The notes under the pieces were generated by a model. It searched no databases and was not told where the DNA came from. It saw nothing but the letters and a program-made list of their open reading frames with translations. 64,000 nt of DNA from the NCBI RefSeq assembly GCF_021654795.1, contig NZ_AP025344.1, positions 2,914,501 to 2,978,500 of the forward strand. The letters run 5' to 3'. A program made the translations under genes and the position numbers. Shown here piece after piece: positions 1 to 7,845 of this stretch. This DNA is from Paenibacillus dendritiformis (GTDB lineage: Bacteria > Bacillota > Bacilli > Paenibacillales > Paenibacillaceae). Numbering within the stretch: position 1 is the stretch's first letter; each line of letters opens with the position of its first letter.

Positions 1-1400
1 AGCAAGTAGCGGTCGAAGAAGGAGCGGACATAGTCCCGGTTAATGCGTACGGATTGGTCCGCGGGCACCTCCTTGGCGAACAGCGGAGACAGGAGCGCGA
101 CATCCGCGAAGCTCTGATGGAAAAAGCCCTTGACGGTCAAGTAGTAGCGGTCGGCAGCGCTTTTCTCGTAGACGGACTGCAGATCGGGAATATATTCCTC
201 GTAGAACAGCTTCTCCCGCGTGCCCTGGCCGATTCCGCCGTCATCGGCGGCTTGGCTGCCTTCAAGCTGCTCCCGGATCATGTCCGCCGTATCGGATGTC
301 AGCATATACATGAACGGCTGCTTCAGGCCCGTGTGCGCCACGCTGCCCCAGAAGCCGCCTTCCAGGCTGGCCCCGGCCTTGAAGCGGCTGTCCTTGGCCA
401 ATGTCTCGGCCGTCGTCGCCCCGCCATAGGAATGTCCGAAAATGCCGGCCCGATCAAGGTCGAGCTTGCCGCGCAGCAGATGGCCCCCATCGCCAGTGCC
501 GGCGTTCCATCCGGTCAGCGTGTCCAGCACGAAGCGGGCATCCTCGGAACGAATGTCAATCCCGGCCACATTCGCTTCATACTGCGCCGCGGATGCAGGG
601 TACTCCGGATCGGGGCGGTACAGCACGCTCCTCCCATCGGGATAAGTCACCTTCGAGGACGTGTACGGGTGATCGATGCCGACGACGATATATCCGTTGC
701 TGGCCAGCTCTTCGACGATCGTCATGCTCTGGTAGCGCGTGGAACGAACACCCGGAGAGAACAGCAGCACCGGATACTTCGGCTGCGTGCCCGAGACGGC
801 GGCTCCCTCGACCGTATGGGTCGGGATGGCGTCCAAATATCCGAACAGGGACGGCGGAAAGCGGAAGACAAGACTCATGGCTTCGGCCACTTCCTTCGGA
901 TAGGGCTTGCGCGGCAGCTTGGCTGCGGCATCCGGATCGGCCGGATACCAGACGGTGATCATCAATTCCCTTTTATCGCCCTTGTCGTCCGTATAGGTCT
1001 CCTCGCGGCTCGGATCGGCCAGGTGATAGGATGCGGTCCCGATCGCATAGGAGCCAGTCGGCTCCGGGAGGGCGAAGACCGGGAACAGATACGTCATATA
1101 GGCGGAAGCCCCGGACAAGGCCAGCACGAGCAGCGACAGCGCCGCGATCGTGATGCGGGCCGGGCGGAGCCGCCCGCCGCCGCGAAGGAGTCGGCTGAGC
1201 AGCATCAGGCCTAGAAGCAAGGTCACGATATAGGCGGGAAGCATCTGCAGCCGAAGCGGGCCGATGCCGGCGTGCAGCAGACATGCGGCGGCCAGCACCG
1301 ACAGCGCCGCCGCATCCCGCCGCTTGTCCTTCCTGCCGAAGCAGCTCCATGCGGCCGCCAGCAGGTTGGCGGCGATGACGGCAAGTTCCCATCCTGTCAT
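1..1400 (-). CDS. membrane-anchored alpha/beta hydrolase, PAF-acetylhydrolase (isoform II)-like, 3' end cut by window
   Basis: The minus-strand frame is open from an ATG at 1400 to the left edge (about 466 codons), so the C-terminus is missing. The N-terminal ~110 residues hold several hydrophobic helices separated by short Arg/Lys-rich loops. A lipase-type nucleophile elbow GHSYGG follows, with Ser near residue 324, and the flanking sequence (GIFGHSYGG...SLEGGFWG) is typical of the PAF-acetylhydrolase isoform II/chlorophyllase-like group. These enzymes hydrolyse esters of short or oxidised acyl chains; the substrate here is unknown. A CTGGAGGT ribosome binding site lies about 8 nt before the ATG. 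The MerR gene lies directly upstream on the same strand, and its stop overlaps this gene's probable -35 box, so MerR control is likely (inference). Confidence 0.8.
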   Translation of the reverse strand, partial: MTGWELAVIAANLLAAAWSCFGRKDKRRDAAALSVLAAACLLHAGIGPLRLQMLPAYIVTLLLGLMLLSRLLRGGGRLRPARITIAALSLLVLALSGASAYMTYLFPVFALPEPTGSYAIGTASYHLADPSREETYTDDKGDKRELMITVWYPADPDAAAKLPRKPYPKEVAEAMSLVFRFPPSLFGYLDAIPTHTVEGAAVSGTQPKYPVLLFSPGVRSTRYQSMTIVEELASNGYIVVGIDHPYTSSKVTYPDGRSVLYRPDPEYPASAAQYEANVAGIDIRSEDARFVLDTLTGWNAGTGDGGHLLRGKLDLDRAGIFGHSYGGATTAETLAKDSRFKAGASLEGGFWGSVAHTGLKQPFMYMLTSDTADMIREQLEGSQAADDGGIGQGTREKLFYEEYIPDLQSVYEKSAADRYYLTVKGFFHQSFADVALLSPLFAKEVPADQSVRINRDYVRSFFDRYL

Positions 1401-1471
1401 GTTACATACCTCCAGTGCTACGAACTCGCTCCCGGATTGAGGGAACGGGTTCTTCTGTTGTTGTCACCCGT

Positions 1472-1503
1472 AGTATAAAGTCTGTAGCATGCTACAATGT
1501 CAA
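1472..1503 (-). promoter_or_regulatory. long-spacer promoter with perfect palindrome, probable MerR-family operator
   Basis: Read on the minus strand there is TTGACA (1503-1498), a 20-bp spacer and TATACT (1477-1472). The spacer contains the perfect 14-bp palindrome TGTAGCATGCTACA (1483-1496). MerR-type activators act on promoters with 19-20 bp spacers and bind a dyad between the -35 and -10 boxes, which matches this layout. The -35 box overlaps the TGA stop of the merR-like gene. It should drive the hydrolase starting at 1400. Confidence 0.72.
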
Positions 1504-1898
1504 GTCCTGTTCCCATCGTGCGGACGGAAAGTCTGCAAATACTGCTCAATGTCCTCCTCCGCGGTCGCCAGCAGTTCGGCCACCAGCCCCTTCATCTTCT
1601 CCAGCGCTTCGATTCTGGCTTCAAGCTGGCCGATTTTGTCCCGCACCACCTCTCTCAGCTCATCGGCCTCCATTCGGGTTGACAGCAACTGCAATGCTTC
1701 TTTGATTTCATGCAGCGAATAACCGAGCGACTTGGCGTCCTTGATGAATTTTAACCGGACCCGATCCTCGCCCGTGTAGACCCGGTAGCCATTGGACGCC
1801 CTTTTGGGGGCAGGCAGCACGCCTTGGAGTTCATAGTAGCGGATCGTCTCCTTGTGCACTCCGGTGAGCCTGGCGATCTGGCTTCTTGTCATCTTCAT
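1500..1898 (-). CDS. MerR family transcriptional regulator
   Basis: The product is 132 residues. Its N-terminal winged helix-turn-helix (TRSQIARLTGVHKETIRYYE, then LPAPKRASNGYRVY) is the classical MerR DNA-binding domain. It is followed by a coiled-coil dimerisation helix (DELREVVRDKIGQLEARIEALEKM) and a short acidic tail. No Cys cluster typical of metal-sensing MerR/CueR/CadR proteins is present, so the effector is not predictable. The start was set at the ATG at 1898 because GGAGGGAT lies about 9 nt upstream and the winged helix begins there; an upstream in-frame extension to 2003 lacks family similarity. The adjoining long-spacer promoter is its likely target. Confidence 0.85.
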   Translation of the reverse strand: MKMTRSQIARLTGVHKETIRYYELQGVLPAPKRASNGYRVYTGEDRVRLKFIKDAKSLGYSLHEIKEALQLLSTRMEADELREVVRDKIGQLEARIEALEKMKGLVAELLATAEEDIEQYLQTFRPHDGNRT

Positions 1899-2107
1899 CC
1901 TTCCGATCCCTCCGTCGCAAGCAGATATTAATGACTGAGATTGTACAAAGAAACGCGCCGGTTTGTCCAATTCCGGCCGGGAGCAGGCGGGAGACAATGG
2001 CAAGCGAGTGAAAGAGAATGAATATCAGCACGCTGGTTCATGGGCGGCCGCATGCGGGGGATCGAGCCGGATCTGATCATCTTCAACATCCTGCCCCTCT
2101 CAAATTT

Positions 2108-2126
2108 GATAATGATTATCATTGAT
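2108..2126. promoter_or_regulatory. distal Fur box
   Basis: GATAATGATTATCATTGAT matches 16 of 19 positions of the Fur consensus GATAATGATTATCATTATC. It lies about 250 bp upstream of the proximal Fur box and about 290 bp upstream of the first permease gene. The surrounding stretch 1899-2335 contains no convincing gene; short open frames there lack ribosome binding sites. Confidence 0.7.
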
Positions 2127-2335
2127 TGGTGTGGTAGAAAAATACAGGCCTTTCAATGGCGGATGAAAAGGAGCGCATTTTATTTTGTGCAAAAGAAAAA
2201 GGGAAGAACGAAGGGGATCGGGAAGCCGTTCGCATGCCCGATAGGGCGCGGCTGAGGGGGTTAGCCGGCAACCCGTCCATCGATGGGAGAGGAAGGGCTT
2301 TGGGATTTGTGCAAAAAATCGCTTTCGTTTGTCCA

Positions 2336-2392
2336 TTGCCACTGCTGTGCAATCGACCTAGAATGATATTGGTGAAAATGAGAATCAATATC
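2336..2392 (+). promoter_or_regulatory. Fur-regulated sigma-A promoter of the siderophore permease operon
   Basis: TTGCCA (2336-2341), a 17-bp spacer and TAGAAT (2359-2364) form a good sigma-A promoter. A second Fur-like box at 2374-2392 matches 15 of 19 consensus positions and sits over the expected transcription start, so iron-loaded Fur should block initiation. The box ends about 24 nt before the start codon at 2416. Confidence 0.72.
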
Positions 2393-2415
2393 AAATTGCC
2401 ATGAGGGTGACATGC

Positions 2416-3471
2416 ATGAATCAAGCAGCGAACGCGTTGCGCAAGGAACCCGTCCCGGAGAAAGCCGACTTCCGGTCGCGTCCATGGGCGGGCATCATCA
2501 TAATTATAGGCGGCCTGATTGCGTTGGCGTTCGGCCTCGTCTTATCGATATCGTTCGGCGCGGCGGATATCAGGTTCGCGACCGTATGGGAAGCGATCTT
2601 CCGCTTCAATCCCGATGTGACGCAGCATCAGATTATTCAAGAGCTCCGATTGCCTCGCGTCTTGGGCGGGGCGATGGTCGGAGCTTGCTTCGCTGTGGCC
2701 GGAGCCATCATGCAAGGCATGACCCGGAACCCGCTGGCGGATTCCGGACTGCTGGGGCTTAATGCCGGAGCCGGATTTATGCTGGCCATCTGCTTCGCTT
2801 TTTTCCCGGGCTTGCCGTTCATGTATCTGATCATGTACGGCTTCCTGGGCGCCGGGCTCGGGGCCGTGCTCGTCTATGGCATCGGATCGCTGGCCAAGGG
2901 CGGACTGACGCCAGTGCGCCTTGTGCTGGCCGGAGCGGCGCTGAGCGCGCTGCTGTCAGCCCTGAGCGAAGGCATCGCGCTCTACTTCAAGATCGGGCAG
3001 GATCTGGCTTTCTGGTATGCGGGCGGCGTGGCCGGGACGAAGTGGTTCCAGCTCAAAATTATGTTCCCCTGGATAGCGGCCGCGCTAATCGGCGCGATCG
3101 CCATCTCGCGCTCGATTACGATGCTCAGTCTGGGCGACGAGATCGCGAAGGGGCTGGGGCAGCGCACCGGACTGGTGAAGCTGGCGGGGACGGTCATCGT
3201 CCTGATTCTGGCCGGGGCGGCCGTGTCCGTTGTCGGAGCGGTCGGCTTCGTTGGACTCATTATCCCTCATCTGGCGCGTTATCTGGTCGGCGTCGACTAT
3301 CGCTGGATTATTCCTTGCTCGGCGGTATTCGGCAGTCTGCTCGTCGTATTCGCCGATCTGGCCGCGAGAATGATCAATCCGCCGTTCGAGACGCTTGTCG
3401 GCGCGCTGATTGCGCTTATCGGCGTTCCGTTCTTCCTCTTCCTGGCGCGTAAAGAAAGAAGGGAGCTGTAA
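2416..3471 (+). CDS. FecCD-type iron-siderophore ABC transporter permease (first subunit)
   Basis: This protein of about 351 residues is highly hydrophobic, with roughly nine to ten membrane helices. It carries FecCD-family signatures: LRLPRVLGGAMVGACFAVAG, then GMTRNPLADSGLLGLNAGAG, and near the C-terminus GFVGLIIPHLARYLVG. It would form half of the membrane channel for a ferric siderophore. The ATG at 2416 was chosen because AGGGTGA sits just upstream; an in-frame ATG at 2401 has no such site. The second permease follows after 5 bp. Two Fur boxes lie upstream. No substrate-binding lipoprotein gene is adjacent, and the ATPase gene downstream is a relic. Confidence 0.9.
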   Translation: MNQAANALRKEPVPEKADFRSRPWAGIIIIIGGLIALAFGLVLSISFGAADIRFATVWEAIFRFNPDVTQHQIIQELRLPRVLGGAMVGACFAVAGAIMQGMTRNPLADSGLLGLNAGAGFMLAICFAFFPGLPFMYLIMYGFLGAGLGAVLVYGIGSLAKGGLTPVRLVLAGAALSALLSALSEGIALYFKIGQDLAFWYAGGVAGTKWFQLKIMFPWIAAALIGAIAISRSITMLSLGDEIAKGLGQRTGLVKLAGTVIVLILAGAAVSVVGAVGFVGLIIPHLARYLVGVDYRWIIPCSAVFGSLLVVFADLAARMINPPFETLVGALIALIGVPFFLFLARKERREL

Positions 3472-3476
3472 GCAAA

Positions 3477-4511
3477 ATGGCACAGATTACCTCATTGACC
3501 CCGGAGCGCCGCAAGCGAAATCGGAGCCTGGCGATTATGGCCATATTGGGAATTTTGATTGTTGCGATGTTCATTGTCAGCATGAATACCGGATTCATCC
3601 GGCTGTCTCCGCTCGATCTGGCGCGCACCTTGTTCGGAGCGGGGACCGATAAGCAGCAGCTGATTCTGTTCGAATTCCGCCTGCCGCGCATCGTGCTCTC
3701 CTTGCTTATCGGAGCGGGCCTGGCCGTATCGGGCTGCGTCATGCAAGGCATCTCCCGCAACGCGCTGGCCGACCCGGGTATTCTCGGCATTAACGCCGGC
3801 GCCGGACTTGTCGTGATGCTGTTCATCTCGTTCTATCCGACGACGGCCGCCGCTCCGGTGTTCCTGCTGCCGCTGCTGGCGTGGATTGGGGCGGGACTGA
3901 CGGCCGCCCTCATCTGCGCGCTTGCCTATAAGCGCCATGAAGGGATGCGGCCGACGCGCCTGCTGCTGACGGGCGTGGCGGTGGCGGCGGGCATCAGCGC
4001 CGCCATGATCGTGCTGACGCTCCGGCTCAGCCCGGAGAAGTATCAATTCGTGGCGACCTGGCTGGCGGGCAGCATCTGGGGAACGAACTGGAAGTTCGTG
4101 CTGGCGTTGCTGCCGTTCATCGTCGTGCTCCTGCCTTATGTATTCTGCAAGGCCCGCATCATGAATGTGCTGAATCTGGGGGAGCAGACGGCGATCGGCC
4201 TCGGCGCGAATGTGTCGCGCGAGCAGCTGAAGCTGCTTGGGGCTGCGGTCGGTCTTGCCGGCTCCAGCGTCGCCGTGAGCGGGGGCATCGGCTTCGTCGG
4301 CTTGATCGGCCCGCATCTGGCCCGGCGCCTGGTCGGACCAAAGCATCAACTCTTGCTGCCGGCTTCCGCGCTGACCGGCGCGCTGCTTGTGATGGCGGCA
4401 GATACGATCGGCCGCTGGATTTTGCAGCCGTCCGAGGTGCCGACAGGCATCGTCGTCGCCGTTATCGGCGCCCCTTATTTTCTCTATCTGCTTGCTCGGT
4501 CCAAAGCGTAG
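3477..4511 (+). CDS. FecCD-type iron-siderophore ABC transporter permease (second subunit)
   Basis: This 344-residue polytopic membrane protein is paralogous to the preceding gene and should heterodimerise with it. Family signatures include FRLPRIVLSLLIGAGLAVSG, GISRNALADPGILGINAGAG, the ATPase-coupling region LNLGEQTAIGLGANV, and GFVGLIGPHLARRLVG. AAGGGAG about 11 nt upstream of the ATG overlaps the end of the first permease, so the two are translated from one message. This arrangement resembles B. subtilis two-permease siderophore systems whose ATPase is encoded elsewhere and shared. Confidence 0.9.
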   Translation: MAQITSLTPERRKRNRSLAIMAILGILIVAMFIVSMNTGFIRLSPLDLARTLFGAGTDKQQLILFEFRLPRIVLSLLIGAGLAVSGCVMQGISRNALADPGILGINAGAGLVVMLFISFYPTTAAAPVFLLPLLAWIGAGLTAALICALAYKRHEGMRPTRLLLTGVAVAAGISAAMIVLTLRLSPEKYQFVATWLAGSIWGTNWKFVLALLPFIVVLLPYVFCKARIMNVLNLGEQTAIGLGANVSREQLKLLGAAVGLAGSSVAVSGGIGFVGLIGPHLARRLVGPKHQLLLPASALTGALLVMAADTIGRWILQPSEVPTGIVVAVIGAPYFLYLLARSKA

Positions 4512-4561
4512 GCAAGTGGCGGACAGAGGCTTGATCATGAAGGAAAAGAGAGGTTTTCACT

Positions 4562-6247
4562 GTGCTGCGACGGTTTTTTGCTTATTATCAGCCCTATAAA
4601 TGGCTGTTCGTTCTAGATTTCTCCTGCGCCATCCTGGCCGCAGTGTTGGAGCTCGCCTTTCCGGTCGCCGTCAACGGCGTCGTCGATCAGCTGCTCCCGA
4701 GCGGCAACTGGAGGTGGATTCTGTATGCCTGCCTCATGCTGCTGGGCATTTATGTCGTCAGTGCCGGGCTCCACTTCGTCGTTACATACTGGGGGCATAA
4801 GCTGGGCATCAACATTGAGACGGACATGCGCAAAAAGCTGTTCGATCATGTGCAGAAGCTGTCCTTCCGCTTCTTCGACAACAACAAGACGGGCCACCTT
4901 GTGTCCCGCATGACGAATGATCTGATGGATATCGGCGAGATTGCGCATCACGGACCGGAGGATCTCTTTATCGCCGTCATGACGCTGGCGGGCGCCTTCG
5001 GCATCATGCTGAGCATCAACTGGGAGCTGGCCGTGCTGACGTTCATCATCGTGCCGCTCATGATTTACTTGTCGCTCTATTTCAGCCGCAAAATGTCGCG
5101 AGCCTTCAAGCGAATGTTCGCCGATATCGCCGACTATAACGCGCGGGTGGAGAATAATGTGAGCGGCATCCGGGTCGTCCAGGCGTTCGCCAACGAGAAG
5201 CATGAGATTCGCCGCTTCGCCGAGAACAACGCCCGCTTCCGGTTGACGAAGCTCGTCACGTACAAGATTATGGCGTGGAACTCCTCGGTCAGCTTCATTC
5301 TGATGAAGCTCATCTCGCTGTTCGTGCTCGTATGCGGCACATGGTATGTCATCAACGAGCAGATGACGTACGGGGAATTCATTGCCTTCGTGATGCTGTC
5401 TAACGTCTTTCTTGGCCCAATCAAGCAGATCAACGCCGTCATCGAGATGTATCCGAAGGGGATCGCCGGCTTCAAGCGGTATCTCGAGCTGTTGGAGACG
5501 GCTCCCGATATCGCCGATGCTCCCGATGCCCGCCCGATCGGCAAGCCGAAGGGGGATATCCGCTTCAGCGGCGTCAGCTTCGGCTATAAGAACAAGGAGA
5601 AGATTTTGAACGGCATCGACTTGACCATTCGGGCGGGCGAGACCGTCGCGCTCGTCGGACCGTCCGGCGCAGGCAAGACGACGCTGTGCAGCCTGCTGCC
5701 GCGCTTCTATGAGATCGATGAGGGCTCGATATCGATCGACGGGACGGATATTCGGAAAATAACGCTCGAATCGCTTCGTTCCCATATCGGGATCGTGCAG
5801 CAGGACGTATTTCTGTTCGACGGCACGATTCGGGAAAATATCGCGTACGGCAAGCTCGGCGCGAGCGAGGAAGAAATATGGGAAGCCGCGCGGCAGGCGC
5901 AACTGGAGGAGCTGATCCTGTCGCTGGAGCAAGGGATGGACACGTTTATCGGCGAGCGCGGCGTCAAGCTGTCGGGCGGTCAGAAGCAGCGCCTGTCGAT
6001 TGCCCGCATGTTCCTGAAGAATCCGGCCATCCTCATTCTGGACGAAGCGACGTCGGCGCTGGATACGGAGACCGAGGCCGCGATCCAGGAGGCGCTGTCC
6101 GCGCTGTCGCAGGGAAGGACGACGCTCGTCATCGCGCATCGGCTGGCGACGATTAAGAATGCGGATCGGATCGTCGTCGTCACCGAGCAGGGCATTACGG
6201 AGCAAGGGAAGCATGATGAGCTGTTGGCCGCCCGGGGCATCTACTAG
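4562..6247 (+). CDS. ABC exporter half-transporter (fused membrane and ATPase domains), slightly truncated
   Basis: The product is 561 residues. A six-helix ABC exporter membrane domain occupies roughly residues 1-310, and an ATP-binding domain follows with Walker A GPSGAGKTT, signature LSGGQKQR, Walker B LILDEATSALD and H-loop IAHRLATI. The GTG start at 4562 is preceded by AGAGAGG. It follows the permease pair by 50 bp and probably shares the Fur promoter, as exporters in siderophore loci often do (inference). The frame ends at a TAG after GIY; the next codons read RLHQAQFGAAMLIS before a second stop, the tail expected for this family. A nonsense change has therefore removed about 14 residues, which probably does not abolish function. 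Confidence 0.88.
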   Translation: MLRRFFAYYQPYKWLFVLDFSCAILAAVLELAFPVAVNGVVDQLLPSGNWRWILYACLMLLGIYVVSAGLHFVVTYWGHKLGINIETDMRKKLFDHVQKLSFRFFDNNKTGHLVSRMTNDLMDIGEIAHHGPEDLFIAVMTLAGAFGIMLSINWELAVLTFIIVPLMIYLSLYFSRKMSRAFKRMFADIADYNARVENNVSGIRVVQAFANEKHEIRRFAENNARFRLTKLVTYKIMAWNSSVSFILMKLISLFVLVCGTWYVINEQMTYGEFIAFVMLSNVFLGPIKQINAVIEMYPKGIAGFKRYLELLETAPDIADAPDARPIGKPKGDIRFSGVSFGYKNKEKILNGIDLTIRAGETVALVGPSGAGKTTLCSLLPRFYEIDEGSISIDGTDIRKITLESLRSHIGIVQQDVFLFDGTIRENIAYGKLGASEEEIWEAARQAQLEELILSLEQGMDTFIGERGVKLSGGQKQRLSIARMFLKNPAILILDEATSALDTETEAAIQEALSALSQGRTTLVIAHRLATIKNADRIVVVTEQGITEQGKHDELLAARGIY

Positions 6248-6297
6248 CGGCTGCATCAGGCGCAGTTCGGCGCTGCCATGCTGATTTCATAGAGTTT

Positions 6298-6814
6298 GCA
6301 GATGCTGTTCCAGAGGATGCGGCACTTGAATCTGTCCATTCCGCGTCGCGCGGGCGATCGCCATGACGGGCATGAACGCCTTCCGCGAGCGCCCCGTCGC
6401 GGAGGCCGGCGGCATCGCCCCTGGATTGCAATGGCGCGGCCCAGCAGACGGACATTCTGTTGCTTGACGAGCCCGCGACCTTTCTCGATATGGCTCGTCA
6501 GCTGAAGGTGCTCCAACTGCTGCACAAGCTGAATCGGAGGAAGGGCGCACGATCGTCATGGCCGTCCACGACTTGAATCATGCCTCCCGCGATGCCCAGC
6601 ATATGGTCGCGATCAGAGCGGGGGGGCGGTCGCCCGCGAGGGAACGCCGGCAGAAGTGAGGATACCGCAGGTGCTGCGGGAGGTGTTCGGGAGCCAGGCG
6701 GATACCGTGCCCGATCCGGGGACAGGCGTTCGGCTCTGCTTGCCTTATGAACTGGCGGGCTGCGCCGCTGCCGAGGCCGATGCCGCGGAGGAGCGAGGGC
6801 TCAACGCCGCATGA
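6298..6814 (+). pseudogene. decayed FecE/FepC-type siderophore transporter ATPase
   Basis: Fragments of a siderophore ABC ATPase appear across shifting frames: [13 protein letters not shown] near 6360, a damaged signature region, then [22 protein letters not shown] (Walker B) near 6450-6510, and [22 protein letters not shown] (H-loop) near 6550-6610. A C-terminal stretch CLPYELAGCAA follows up to a TGA at 6814. At least three small indels break the frame, and the Walker A half is missing altogether. The position directly after the permease/exporter genes suggests it was the operon's own ATPase. Boundaries are approximate. Confidence 0.82.
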
Positions 6815-6854
6815 ATACAGAGGACGGCATGAAGAAGAAGGAAAGGACGAACAA

Positions 6855-6899
6855 GGGGCTGTCCCGTCAGCCGTTGTTTCGCATTGATGAGACAGCCCC
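6855..6899. other. inverted repeat (hairpin) in intergenic DNA
   Basis: GGGGCTGTC at 6855-6863 is exactly complementary to GACAGCCCC at 6891-6899, with a 27-nt loop and no T-run. It marks the start of a repeat-rich, gene-free stretch reaching 7845. Confidence 0.5.
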
Positions 6900-6999
6900 G
6901 CGCCTGCACTCACAGGAAGCGGCTGAAAATATTGTGAATATGCAGCTTTTCGTTATGACGTGTACTCCGTGGCCGGAAATCCTGCAAAACACAGGCTGT

Positions 7000-7345
7000 T
7001 GAGAAAGAAGTTTTGAGTAGGAAAATGGATATTTCCACCATCCTGAAAACTGCACCATTTCCCTGGACACGCCCATCCGGCAGGCGAAATCCGCAAAACT
7101 CCACGATTTCTCCAGACGCTCCTATTCAGTAAGCGAAATCCTGCATAAATACAGCAATTCGATAGGGACGACGATTCCAGAAAGGGAATCCTGCAAAATG
7201 ACAGGAATTTTCCCCGTTTCGCTTCGGCTTGAAGCAAAAGGGCCTAAAATGATGTAGATTTGCAGCAATTCCCCGGGATGTGGACTCATTAAGCCGAAAT
7301 TCCTGTAAAATAGCAGCAATTTCCTCCGCACGTCCAAGCCCCGGG
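7000..7345 (-). repeat. dispersed intergenic repeat, inverted copy
   Basis: On the minus strand this segment contains several short units built on AATCCTGCAAAA...TGCAG...ATT. It is near-identical over long stretches to the DNA flanking the insertion element at 26930-28326: 7200-7345 matches 26795-26929 in reverse complement, and 7000-7195 matches 28327-28560 in reverse complement. No convincing reading frame or ribosome binding site is present. The units resemble bacterial palindromic intergenic repeats. Confidence 0.75.
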
Positions 7346-7439
7346 AGGCAACGATGCTTCGAGCAGGCCGATAATGCTTCGAGCAGGCCGGATAATGCGA
7401 TGATGCCCCCAGCATCCGACGCGGTCGCTTGGATCCCGT

Positions 7440-7700
7440 AAAATCAGGGCATTGAGCAGTTTATGGGACTTTTCACCTGCGATGGATCTCTTCTCCCGGT
7501 AAAAAACTCGATTTAAGACGCGCTGAGAGCCAATGTCTGGATGAGGAAAATGGACCATCCCCACCCCTTCGTAAAAAACAGTGGTTTTCCAACAGACTGA
7601 GTTTTGCAGGAATTGATTCAGGGAGGGGCTGAAAGAGCGTAAAATCCTGCACAAACGCAGGATTAGGGGCCAAGCCAGAAGCAACTTCCATCGCCAGTCC
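7440..7700. repeat. second, more degenerate block of the dispersed intergenic repeat
   Basis: The units GTAAAATCCTGCACAAACGCAGGATTA (in part 7639-7666), TTTTGCAGGAATTGATTC and a block read on the minus strand as GTTGGAAAACCACTG then TTTTTTACGAA recur in altered form near 28540-28580. The stretch 7701-7845 holds nothing I can identify; it carries the 3' flank of the AAA operon. Confidence 0.6.
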
Positions 7701-7845
7701 CATTGGTCTTCCTCCGAATATCCTGCTAGTTGCAGTCCTCGTCCTGCGGAATGTCCCGCCGCCTTTCCCGGTCTCCCTTCTCTGGCATCCCGTCTTGCCC
7801 TGGGTCATGATCAGGGCGATGAGACATTCCCTATCTATTGAAGGT

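Noticed and set aside
54..1214. Plus-strand 386-codon frame at the left edge
   Set aside because: Shadow of the minus-strand hydrolase, which has the GHSYGG motif, a ribosome binding site and a promoter.
2156..2404. Small gene between the two Fur boxes
   Set aside because: No ribosome binding site, composition unlike a real protein, and the frame runs into the Fur operator.
4613..6256. Long antisense open frame opposite the ABC exporter
   Set aside because: Shadow frame; the opposite strand holds all ABC motifs.
6811..7002. 63-codon frame after the ATPase relic
   Set aside because: It reads through a hairpin and into the dispersed repeat; it lacks a ribosome binding site.
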